Assembly: GCF_017814275.1 (NCBI RefSeq)
Contig: NZ_JAGIYQ010000008.1
Location: 114,187-178,186, forward strand
DNA length: 64,000 bases
Direction: 5' to 3'
From: Gottfriedia endophytica
GTDB taxonomy: Bacteria; Bacillota; Bacilli; Bacillales; Bacillaceae_G
The notes under the pieces are model-generated. The model saw only the letters and a list, made by a program, of their open reading frames with translations, searched no databases and was not told the DNA's origin. Positions within the stretch are counted from its first letter, which is position 1; the number at the start of each line of letters is the position of its first letter. Positions 39,201 to 46,710 of the stretch are shown in pieces. The position numbers were made by a program, and so were the translations under genes.

Positions 39201-39321
39201 TATTCAGCAGAGACTTAAAAATTTGTATGGTACAGAACTGAAAATTGAAAGTAAGGTTGGAGAAGGGACTAACGTAACACTTCAAATACCACTTTCGAAT
39301 CAAATGAGAAATATAGATTAA
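36292..39321 (+). CDS. 7TMR-DISM hybrid histidine kinase with two kinase modules
   Basis: This 1009-aa membrane sensor begins with a membrane-entry helix (about 5-28) and a 7TMR-DISM extracellular beta domain (about 40-190, with PLDGEWEFYKGRILYPDDF). A seven-helix region follows (about 200-395). The first kinase has an H-box in TRVSHEFKTPLHGIM (His about 428) and an HATPase with GFGLGLSI. A receiver domain (about 680-800, phosphorylated Asp726 in ILDLMMPG) follows. The C-terminus is a LytS-type kinase with QIKPHFLYNVLNT (His817) and a second HATPase. The two different kinase types in one chain are unusual. The paired response regulator is encoded 158 bp upstream. 7TMR-DISM proteins sense carbohydrates or related ligands; the ligand here is unknown. 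Confidence 0.88.
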   Translation: MKKKLIIAFTCLVILINVYGLVIGLLSNKKANTPIAVNGILDVSMWDFKVDGVIPLDGEWEFYKGRILYPDDFKKFPALSPKIIKVPSGWNHFGSATYRLKINIRDGSPIYGIKTTNIQMSNRMIVNGKTIGESGIPKNDKSYTAKNTPYVSYIKLNPGINELIVQVANYHYSAGGGIKQSIFLGKYEDIMKLREKAIIHEWIMVTGFFIMGLYFIGLYPQRKEDLSILFFGLFSIVLSLYIASHGEKVIYMLFPSISYSTFTRIQFSTAPLNLTLLNIYIYLSFKQFYYKRFMKISVAIGLLATVFELFFHTVSSPLLYAQLIIGTMICLYMIYVLVTAIFHKVEGSVYIFFAILSIMEYSAYQGVQQFWKTSETALPPVEPFVFLLMFALQMSLRLSNTYKQISELSVQLIKTDKLKDDFLTRVSHEFKTPLHGIMNISQSMMETSATKLHPDHKERLELLTSISSRLSQLVYDILDFSKLKQGMLSTHPTGVDVHSATTVMLKIFSFMTKEKDIQLVNEVPKELSYVFVDEIRFQQILSNLIDNAIKHTENGYVAVLAKELDDVIEISVKDTGKGIEPHYLHSIFEPFYSLETTNYQGFGLGLSIVKQLIQLQGGDISVQSEIGKGTIFTFTLPAATNRDVQAPAKKMDEIVVKESGYSFTTPYYVRNNGRYTILIVDDQYSNLKVLLDALESSEYNVIAVKNGYEAIEQLKKHRSIDLVILDLMMPGMSGYEVCQWIRKQYNLVELPILLVTAAIQQQDKLAAFQIGANDFLQKPFDLAELKARVQSLLSMKEAVTKSLEMESAFLQSQIKPHFLYNVLNTIMALSYKDVEKSRKLTIDFSDYLRRSFDFSNTNKYILFEKEISLIRSYVEIEKTRFKERIQIDYEIEASMMDVRIPPLLIQPLVENAIRHGIGSLLEGGTVKIRAYKDELFAYYRIEDNGVGMDKKRIEELFIRDSTTKSVGLKNIQQRLKNLYGTELKIESKVGEGTNVTLQIPLSNQMRNID

Positions 39322-39402
39322 GGAAAGACGATGTGTCGATTATCGGAGTAATTTTTTGTCCTAAATAATGGCATTCTTTCTAGAATAGTTGATGAATTTA
39401 CT

Positions 39403-39440
39403 AGTGACTCAATAAGGGCGATTTCCGCTTTTATGAGTCA
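39403..39440 (+). terminator. Terminator after the hybrid kinase gene
   Basis: AGTGACTCA pairs with TGAGTCACT around a 17-base loop and is followed by TTTTTCTTTT. It separates the two-component genes from the surface-protein genes. Confidence 0.78.
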
Positions 39441-39560
39441 CTTTTTCTTTTGAAGAGTAATTTGGAAGATATAAAAGATAGGTTTCGTTGTTTAGATTTT
39501 GTTAAGTTGTTATATGTTACGTTGAAATAACTAATAAAAAAATAGAATAGGGGTTAATGA

Positions 39561-42209
39561 ATGAAGAAAAAGTCAAAAAGACACCATTTTTTTAGTATGA
39601 AAGTTATGAGCTTACCCTTGCTTCTCATCACAACTGTGGTAGAACCATCGGTTAGTAATGCAGTGTCATCTTCTCTTAGTATAAAAGGAGACGTTATATT
39701 AGCAAGTGATGTAAGTTGGATGAAACCAGGCTTATCGACTAATCAAAATGTACTTTCAATTGACCTTAGTCAACATTTTAGTTTTCTAGATTCTAATTCT
39801 ATCAGTCTATCAGCTTCCTCAAGTAATGTAGGCGTTGCTGATAGTTCAATTTCAGGGAGTAAACTTAACTTAACTCTCATATCAAATGGAGTGACTACTA
39901 TTAAGGCGACTGCAACAGATAGTAGTGGGAGAATAATAAACGACCAGTTTAAAGTAAATATAACAAAAATAGGAGATATTGACGGCGATGGATCTCTTTC
40001 ACCATCAGATGCTCTATTGGTTTATCAAGTAATCAATGGAAAGGTTACGTTAAGTGAAGACAAAAAGAAATTGCTGGATGTAGATGGCGACGGTCAAATA
40101 ACGTCAAAAGATGCTACTGAAATCTTGAATGCTTATTCAGGTAAACCGAGTGTAATAAAAAATAATGAGTATTTTGTAACAATAAGTGATGAAAATGATA
40201 CTCCAGTTGCTTCTGATGTGAAAATATCAGGCATTGCTAAAGTTAATCAAACAATAAGTGGTTCATACCATTATTTTGATATTGAAAACGATGCTGAGGG
40301 AACACCAAAATTCCAATGGTATCGTAGTGATGATGAAAATGGTCAGAATAAAGTTGCTATTCAAGGAGCTACAGCATCTTCATACACGATTCAAAACGAA
40401 GACGTAGGTAAATATTTATTCTTTGGAGTAAAACCAGTTGCTTTAAGTGGTAATGTGAATGGATCTGAAGTTATAAGTAGTGCAAGTACAAAGGTTGTAG
40501 ATTTTGCTCCAACTCTTCAAGGATTCACATGGGAAAAGGGAAGTGCCTCTGGAACAACTAAAGCAATCGTAGTTCCACAAGGAAAGTTAAAATATGTAGT
40601 CGGTGATGCTGGACAATATCCTCACCCATATTTAGGAGATGATGCCAGTGATTATCAGAACTCTTTAAATACAGGTGCCGATATTTCTATTAAAGCAGGT
40701 CAACAACTATTTATAGTTTCTGTTGATGATCAGAATCATATTATTGGTTGGGTAAACGAAACGGTAGATAAAGATGCTATTAAATTAGAAACACCGCCAG
40801 AGTTAAGTGCCGACAATTCTGTGAATCATCTTGGTACGGATATTGAAATTACTTTTAATGATGATCCTACATGGCAAGCTGCTATAGAGGATGTTTTACT
40901 GGATGGCGTCTCTTTAAATGACAACTACAGTTTATCTGATGGCAAAATTACTTTAAATAAAAATCTTTTTAATGTAGCGAAAAATTATCAAATAAAAGTT
41001 GTTGCTAAAGGTTATGAGGATGCAAGTGTTTTACAAGAAATAAAAGTTAATGAAGCACCTTCAGCTAGTCAAGTGAAGATTTCTGGTGATACACAAGTAG
41101 GTAATGTACTGACAGGTATGTACCAGTATTCTGACATCGAAAATGATCCAGAAGGAAATACAAAGTTTCAATGGTACAGATCTGATTCAGTGGATGGATC
41201 TGATAAAGTAGCTATTCCAGAGGCAACTACACAAACATATACGATTCAAAATGAAGATGAGAATAAATATATTTTCTTTGAAGTAGTACCAGTTGCTTCA
41301 AGTGGACTAACTACTGGCACTTCTGTATTAAGCGATGGTACCCAAAAGATAACAACAGCTACTCATACTGTGACATTAACGGCACTAACAGATCCGCAAG
41401 ACTTAAGAGAGGATAACTTAGACGGTGCATTAGTAACGTTGTCACTTACAGGAGCAGAGTTTAAAGATGATCTTAGTACGGATGATTTCAAACTTAACAA
41501 TGCTCCATCTGCTTTGAATTATTATGTTGCAAGAATGGATGATACAACCGCAATGTTGATATTTGAATATGATGGTCCTGATTTTGATGCAGATATTCCA
41601 AATTTCAGCGTAACGGTTAAAGCTAGTGCTTTGAAAAGTGGAGAAGAAATGACCACTAACAATATCCCTATTACTGCAATAAAGGAACCAACAACACCAG
41701 TTTTGGTTATTTCTGAATATTTACAAGGATTGGGTGGCAAAAGAGCTATTGAGTTATATTATGCAGGGGGTTCTTTACAACAATTGGGTACAGATTATGT
41801 GTTAGAGGTTCATAAATACGATAAAATTACCCACCAAAACAGTACAACTAATTTATCTATTAATAATAAAAATAATTTTAGTATGTCATATATCATCATA
41901 GATTCAATTTTTTATGATTATTTTGATGTTACAAATAATTTGTATTTCAACGATGAAACTCCATTAAGTGTTAATGACAAGATGAATCGGAATCCTATTA
42001 CAGTCACTGCATTAGTATTGAAACGAAATGGTGAAGTGGTCGATGTATTAGGAGATCCGAATTCAATTAACCCAATACTACCAGAAGACAAAGAAGAGAC
42101 TATCATTCGGAAAAAGTCATTTATTGGGGGCTCTTCTACGTATATGAAGTACCAATGGAAAATGTATGATAAGAATGTATATCAATACATTGGTAAATAT
42201 ACACCATGA
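39561..42209 (+). CDS. Secreted dockerin-domain surface protein with Ig-like repeats
   Basis: This 882-aa secreted protein has a signal peptide near residues 15-35 (ending SNA-VS). Residues about 137-195 form a dockerin: two calcium-binding repeats, GDIDGDGSLSPSDA and LDVDGDGQITSKDA, each followed by a helix. Two near-identical Ig-like repeats follow (about 217-312 and 497-590, with DIENDxEGxxKFQWYRSD). A C-terminal beta domain (about 713-882) starts VISEYLQGLGGKRAIELYYAGG and resembles a lamin-tail-like fold. No sortase motif or membrane anchor is visible. The next gene encodes a cohesin-domain protein with the same Ig-like repeats, so dockerin and cohesin may bind each other outside the cell. 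No catalytic domain was found. Confidence 0.82.
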   Translation: MKKKSKRHHFFSMKVMSLPLLLITTVVEPSVSNAVSSSLSIKGDVILASDVSWMKPGLSTNQNVLSIDLSQHFSFLDSNSISLSASSSNVGVADSSISGSKLNLTLISNGVTTIKATATDSSGRIINDQFKVNITKIGDIDGDGSLSPSDALLVYQVINGKVTLSEDKKKLLDVDGDGQITSKDATEILNAYSGKPSVIKNNEYFVTISDENDTPVASDVKISGIAKVNQTISGSYHYFDIENDAEGTPKFQWYRSDDENGQNKVAIQGATASSYTIQNEDVGKYLFFGVKPVALSGNVNGSEVISSASTKVVDFAPTLQGFTWEKGSASGTTKAIVVPQGKLKYVVGDAGQYPHPYLGDDASDYQNSLNTGADISIKAGQQLFIVSVDDQNHIIGWVNETVDKDAIKLETPPELSADNSVNHLGTDIEITFNDDPTWQAAIEDVLLDGVSLNDNYSLSDGKITLNKNLFNVAKNYQIKVVAKGYEDASVLQEIKVNEAPSASQVKISGDTQVGNVLTGMYQYSDIENDPEGNTKFQWYRSDSVDGSDKVAIPEATTQTYTIQNEDENKYIFFEVVPVASSGLTTGTSVLSDGTQKITTATHTVTLTALTDPQDLREDNLDGALVTLSLTGAEFKDDLSTDDFKLNNAPSALNYYVARMDDTTAMLIFEYDGPDFDADIPNFSVTVKASALKSGEEMTTNNIPITAIKEPTTPVLVISEYLQGLGGKRAIELYYAGGSLQQLGTDYVLEVHKYDKITHQNSTTNLSINNKNNFSMSYIIIDSIFYDYFDVTNNLYFNDETPLSVNDKMNRNPITVTALVLKRNGEVVDVLGDPNSINPILPEDKEETIIRKKSFIGGSSTYMKYQWKMYDKNVYQYIGKYTP

Positions 42210-42267
42210 CAAATAGTTTAAGTAGATTTCTAGAACATGAGATTCGTAATCTAGGAGGAAATATCGC

Positions 42268-44739
42268 GTGAAAATGAAAAAAGTAATAAGAAAGACTATA
42301 TATTATATAGCTACAATTATCTTTTTTTTGGCCAGTGTAACTTTTAATCCGCTTAGTTCAAAAGCTAGTGTAGGTCAAGAAAATACAAGTATTTTAATTG
42401 GGAATGTTGAAGGGGTACGTGGCCAAATAATTGATATTCCTGTTACTGTTCAACAACAGACCGCTGGCATTTCATCTTATGGCATGAAGGTTGGTTTTGA
42501 TCCTAATGCATTAGAGGTGGTTAGCATAACTCCATCACACGGAAGTGCTGACGAAACAAACTGTCCGGATAATAGAGATGGTTGTTTTGTATCGAACTAT
42601 AACAATAATGACGGGTGGATTACAGCGGCATGGGTAGATACTTTGGGTGGTGATCACCCGATTATTGGTGAAAAATCACTTTACTCTATAAAGTTTAAAA
42701 TTAAATCATCTAGTTTATATGGAGAAACCCCTTTAAAAATTATAAATGCAAATAGTTCAGATTTAATTTTTACTGATAGTTCTAATCAAATAATAGAAAC
42801 AAAAGTTACTGATGGGAAGATTACAGTAATTAATGACAGTTCGTCAAATGGTTCATCGAATAATGGATCATCGGATAATGGTTCATCGAATAATGGTTCA
42901 TCGAATAATGGATCATCGGATAATGGTTCATCGAATAATGGATCATCGGATAATGGTTCATCGAATAATGGTGGATCATCGGATAATGGTTCATCGAATA
43001 ATGGATCATCGGATAATGGTTCATCGAATAATGGTTCATCGAATAATGGATCATCGAATAATGGATCATCGAATAATGGTTCATCGAATAATGGATCATC
43101 GGATAATGGTTCATCGAATAATGGATCATCGGATAATGGATCATCGAATAATGGTTCATCTAATAACGGCTCGTCTAATAATAACTCATCTGATACAGGA
43201 TCAAATATAGATGGTCAAATAAGTTTACCGTTGAATCGTACAACTGACCAGAATGGTAAAGTAACTGATGAAGTAAATATTACTCATGATCTTATTCAAG
43301 AATCAGTACAAAAATTAAAACAAGTTGGCGGAAATACATCTAGAATTTTTTTACCGGATAAACAGGATAATGTTTCGGTGATAAAAGTCAATATTCCGAA
43401 AAATTCAGTAGATACTCTTGGCGTTAATAATATGAATCTAGAGATTTCTACAGAATCAGCTAAAATTACAATACCTAATAAATCATTAGTGGATTCTCAG
43501 GATGATCTCTATTTTAGAATCATGCCAGTAAGAAAAGAAGATGAGAAACAAGTAATAAAAGACCGAGCATTGAACGAAAAAATTGTTAAAGAAGTTGTTG
43601 GTGGGAAAGATGTAAAAGTCTTAGGTATACCGATGAATATTGAGACAAATATGGAAAATCATCCTGTCACAATTACATTACCATTACCTAATGGACTTCA
43701 AGTTAGTGAAAAAGAAAAAGTGGACATGCTTAACCATTTAGTTATTTATATTGAGCATCATGATGGAACAAAAGAAATTGTAAAAGGGAATATGATTGAG
43801 TATGCTAATGGAAAACAAGGAATAGCTTTTAATATTAATAAATTCAGTACATTTACAATGTTATATATGCAAAATATGAACAACAATATTCCGAATAAGG
43901 CTCCGACAGCTGATAAAGTAAGAGTCATTGGTAATACAATTGTTAATACAACTCTTAATGGCCAATATATCTATAGAGATCAAAATAACGACCAACAAGG
44001 ACATTCTATTTATAGATGGTATCGTGCAAGCGATGCAAAAGGTACGGATAAAAAGGTTATATTGGGTGCAACAAAATCCAGTTACAAGTTAACGTTAGCA
44101 GATCAAGGTAAATTTATTAGTTTTGAAGTAGAACCTATAGCTAAAACGGGAGAAATAAAGGGAAGTAGAGTAATGAGTGCGTTTGTAGGACCTGTCATTA
44201 CTATGAATGCTGCACCGATTATTAAAAATGCTAAAGTAATCGGAAATACAATAGAGAATGCTACTTTAAAAGCATATTACGTATACCAAGATACTGAAGG
44301 AGATCTTAAAGGGGCACCTATCATAAAATGGTATCGCGTGGATCCGAAAACATATGTGAAAAAATTGATTTCTAATGAAACAAAGAGTTCATATGTATTG
44401 ACTAAGAAAGATATAGGAAAATCTATTCTATATGAAATTACACCTACGGCTAAAACGGGAACTAAATTTGGAAAAACAGTATTTAGTTTACCGACTACAG
44501 TTATCAAAGCTGCTGTTAAATATAGCGGTCATTTAAAACTAGGTGCTATCAAAAATAAATCGTATGTAAATAAGTTAGCATTAGCGATAAAGAACAATTA
44601 TAAAGGTGCGAATGTAATTGTCAAAAAAGAAGGTTCTATCTACCGTATTTATGCAGATTTCATTGACAAGAAACAGGCTGAACAAGTAGGAAAAGAGATG
44701 AAAAAAAGAAATCTAATCGTTAACTATTATGTTTATTGA
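42268..44739 (+). CDS. Secreted cohesin-domain protein with Asn/Gly/Ser repeat linker and SPOR-like end
   Basis: This 823-aa protein begins with a membrane-targeting signal (about 10-33). Residues about 40-180 form a cohesin-like beta-sandwich: GNVEGVRGQIIDIPVTV, YGMKVGFDPNALEVVSITP and a final LIFTDSSNQ strand, as in type I cohesins. A repetitive linker of NGSSNNGSSD units spans about 191-305. A middle domain of unknown type (about 310-535) is followed by two Ig-like repeats (about 545-745) of the same family as the dockerin protein. The end (about 750-823) is SPOR-like (YIVK...YRIYADFIDKKQAEQVGKEMK), often a peptidoglycan binder. AGGAGG lies 9 bases before the GTG start. It probably anchors the dockerin partner to the wall; this is inference. 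Confidence 0.8.
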   Translation: MKMKKVIRKTIYYIATIIFFLASVTFNPLSSKASVGQENTSILIGNVEGVRGQIIDIPVTVQQQTAGISSYGMKVGFDPNALEVVSITPSHGSADETNCPDNRDGCFVSNYNNNDGWITAAWVDTLGGDHPIIGEKSLYSIKFKIKSSSLYGETPLKIINANSSDLIFTDSSNQIIETKVTDGKITVINDSSSNGSSNNGSSDNGSSNNGSSNNGSSDNGSSNNGSSDNGSSNNGGSSDNGSSNNGSSDNGSSNNGSSNNGSSNNGSSNNGSSNNGSSDNGSSNNGSSDNGSSNNGSSNNGSSNNNSSDTGSNIDGQISLPLNRTTDQNGKVTDEVNITHDLIQESVQKLKQVGGNTSRIFLPDKQDNVSVIKVNIPKNSVDTLGVNNMNLEISTESAKITIPNKSLVDSQDDLYFRIMPVRKEDEKQVIKDRALNEKIVKEVVGGKDVKVLGIPMNIETNMENHPVTITLPLPNGLQVSEKEKVDMLNHLVIYIEHHDGTKEIVKGNMIEYANGKQGIAFNINKFSTFTMLYMQNMNNNIPNKAPTADKVRVIGNTIVNTTLNGQYIYRDQNNDQQGHSIYRWYRASDAKGTDKKVILGATKSSYKLTLADQGKFISFEVEPIAKTGEIKGSRVMSAFVGPVITMNAAPIIKNAKVIGNTIENATLKAYYVYQDTEGDLKGAPIIKWYRVDPKTYVKKLISNETKSSYVLTKKDIGKSILYEITPTAKTGTKFGKTVFSLPTTVIKAAVKYSGHLKLGAIKNKSYVNKLALAIKNNYKGANVIVKKEGSIYRIYADFIDKKQAEQVGKEMKKRNLIVNYYVY
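42841..43185. repeat. In-frame 15-bp tandem repeats encoding the N/G/S linker
   Basis: Roughly 22 copies of a 15-bp unit (TCATCGAATAATGGT and close variants with GGATAAT) encode (N/D)NGSS. The units are almost identical, and one contains an extra glycine codon. Because the length is a multiple of three, slippage would change linker length without breaking the frame. Confidence 0.92.
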
Positions 44740-44789
44740 TTTTTCATGTAGACTAATTAGATACTAATATTCAGACCATAAAAGAAAAA

Positions 44790-44840
44790 AGTGGCTGTCC
44801 AAAAAATCAGTATTTCTGATTTGTGGGCAGCCATTTTAAT
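44790..44840 (+). terminator. Terminator after the cohesin gene
   Basis: TGGCTGTCC pairs with GGGCAGCCA, and an inner AATCAG/CTGATT stem continues it. It ends with ATTTTAAT. Confidence 0.7.
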
Positions 44841-44884
44841 AAAGTGAAACTACCTTCAGTGGTTACCTGTTAATGCGGGATAAA
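44841..44884. repeat. Short intergenic repeat, copy 1
   Basis: AAAGTGAAACTACCTTCAGTGG followed by TGTTAATGCGGGATAAA. The same block, with few changes, appears at 58860-58912. Function is unknown. Confidence 0.6.
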
Positions 44885-44952
44885 TTATCTTATAGAATAT
44901 ATAAAAACTAATTCCAGAAGCATTGGTTTTCAAGATGACATTAATTGTTTAT

Positions 44953-46170
44953 TTATTGGATGATTAATTCCCTAGCAACCTCTAATGCTTTATCAACTTG
45001 CCTTGTCTTATTGTAGAAATTAAATAATTCCTTTTTTGAGCGTTGAATTAAAAAAGAAAAACCAAATTTATTATACATAGGCAACGCTTCTTCCTGCAGG
45101 TATTGATGATATTCTTGTTCTTTCGATTGAATTAACAAAGAGTGAAGAGTGAATAAGTGTTTATATAATAATTGATTATCTTTAATAGCGGTTTCTAATC
45201 CTTCTTCAGCAAGTTGTAGTAATTCCGCTTTTGAAAGAAGATTTCCATCAAATGAACTATGGATATAGCCTTCCAAAGAGATTAAGTAAGTGTCAGAACC
45301 TTTTTCCTTAAGACTCATAGATTCTTTATAAAACTTACTTGCTTGCTCATAATTTCCCCTTCGAAATAGTTCGTAAGCTAAGTTATGTTTAACTTTTGCT
45401 TTTCGTTCAGGTGCATTACATAAGTCACAGCTGTGTATTAAGCTTTCAAATCGTTTTATTATTTCATTATCATAGACATCTTTCACTTGAATAGTCATAA
45501 TCATTTCCGCATCAATTACCCGTAGATAGCTATTTATTTCTTTAAAAAATTGACGGGATTTTTCAGCATAAAAATAAGCCAAAGCAGGTGATTCGATTGT
45601 ATGATATGCCATAGATAGATGGTAATAATATTCAGGATTATTATAAATTTCAATTTGTATTTCTTTTAATATTTGAATTGCTTTGAGGAAATCTTTTTGT
45701 TCTAAATAATACATACCTAATACATGTTTTAGTAGATTACTTTCATAGGAAGTTAGCTTATGTTCGATTTTTTGGATCTCATTAATGATAATTAATGCTT
45801 CCTTGGTTTTCCTATGCATAAGTAGATATCTAGCTCGAAGTAATTTATACAAATACATATAATCAGAGATTTGGATTAAATCTTCATTTTCTAGTTCATT
45901 ATTAATACGATCCATTTCGTCAAATAATTGCATAATAATAGCATCGTGCCAATCAGATAAGCGTTTCTTTATGTTAAAAAGGTTTTGTATTTCTTCATGA
46001 ATGTTTATTTCTAATTTCTTTGATAAAAGGGTGATGATTTCTGGGGCATATTCAGTTTGTAATCTTTCAATTTTACTAATATGTGTCGTAGAACAAATTC
46101 CTTTTCCAAGTTGTTCTTGTGTAAGCTGTTTCTTTTCACGATAATATTTAATGATTTTCCCCTCATACAT
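44953..46170 (-). CDS. RRNPP-type transcriptional regulator (HTH + TPR), paralogue 2
   Basis: This 405-aa protein is clearly a paralogue of the regulator at 12809-14050. It has the same helix-turn-helix (QEQLGKGICSTTHISKIERL) and the same repeat landmarks, such as YYYHLSMAYHTIESPALAYFYAEKSRQFF and EGYIHS. The match runs the full length, so both are likely full and functional. GGGGGAG lies before the ATG. It is convergent with the cohesin gene and has its own upstream region, with two copies of TAAATTCCCCCAAGT and a MITE. No obvious signal-peptide gene lies downstream; the gap there is short and repeat-rich. Confidence 0.8.
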   Translation of the reverse strand: MYEGKIIKYYREKKQLTQEQLGKGICSTTHISKIERLQTEYAPEIITLLSKKLEINIHEEIQNLFNIKKRLSDWHDAIIMQLFDEMDRINNELENEDLIQISDYMYLYKLLRARYLLMHRKTKEALIIINEIQKIEHKLTSYESNLLKHVLGMYYLEQKDFLKAIQILKEIQIEIYNNPEYYYHLSMAYHTIESPALAYFYAEKSRQFFKEINSYLRVIDAEMIMTIQVKDVYDNEIIKRFESLIHSCDLCNAPERKAKVKHNLAYELFRRGNYEQASKFYKESMSLKEKGSDTYLISLEGYIHSSFDGNLLSKAELLQLAEEGLETAIKDNQLLYKHLFTLHSLLIQSKEQEYHQYLQEEALPMYNKFGFSFLIQRSKKELFNFYNKTRQVDKALEVARELIIQ

Positions 46171-46214
46171 TTCTTACTCCCCCTTTATATTGAAATTTTG
46201 ATTAATTTAAACTC

Positions 46215-46389
46215 TAAATTCCCCCAAGTATATAGAAGATATTTTTAAGATAGGTAGTGTAATAATAGTATAATACTGAAATCTTTTTTTGTATTTTATA
46301 AAATTCTATATTTTCTGACAAGTGAGTATGTTCCCTTTGTCAATATGTGTTGAAGAGAGGAAAAATTCCTATAATAAATTCCCCCAAGT
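46215..46389. repeat. Duplicated 15-bp motif upstream of RRNPP paralogue 2
   Basis: TAAATTCCCCCAAGT occurs at 46215-46229 and again at 46375-46389, 160 bp apart. Read on the minus strand it gives ACTTGGGGGAATTTA. Its core ACTTGGGG also occurs in the tandem repeats at 12289-12314, near the other paralogue. It may be a shared regulator site. Confidence 0.5.
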
Positions 46390-46396
46390 TACTATA

Positions 46397-46604
46397 GGCT
46401 GTTTTCGTATACATTGTTGCTATTAAAGAAGGTGTTAGTTGATTACAACTCCAGGATACTCGCTTTCCGCGTGGCGTGAGCTAGCCTCCTCGGCAAGCCT
46501 GCGGGGTCTCAGCCTTCACGCTATTCCCACAGGAGTCTCGCACCTTCCATTGTAATCAACTTCTGTCTTTATACCCAAAAGCAACAATCTTTTAGAAAAG
46601 AGCC
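46397..46604. mobile_element. MITE-like element, copy 4 (208 bp, perfect TSD)
   Basis: It begins GGCTGTTTTCGTATACATTG and ends TTTTAGAAAAGAGCC, with inverted-repeat ends of about 25 bp. The exact 8-bp direct repeat TTACTATA flanks it (46389-46396 and 46605-46612). The interior is in the opposite orientation to copies 2 and 5. It lies between RRNPP paralogue 2 and oatA, and contains no coding frame. Confidence 0.88.
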
Positions 46605-46628
46605 TTACTATAAGTACTATATAAAATA

Positions 46629-46671
46629 ATCCCCTAAAATGAACCTTAAATAAGTGATCATTTTAGGGGAG
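46629..46671 (-). terminator. Terminator of oatA
   Basis: TCCCCTAAAATGA pairs with TCATTTTAGGGGA. A T-rich tail follows on the minus strand, just beyond the oatA stop. Confidence 0.75.
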
Positions 46672-46710
46672 CTATATAAAAAGAAAAATCTATTTATCTA
46701 TTAAACTACT

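Noticed and set aside
42836..43185. CRISPR array
   Set aside because: The repeat units are contiguous and in frame with a coding sequence, with no unique spacers of 30-40 bp.
42830..43210. Opposite-strand and frame-shifted frames rich in Met, Ile, His (42830-43159 minus and 42833-43210 plus)
   Set aside because: They are shadows of the 15-bp repeats: a 15-bp unit without stops is open in several frames.
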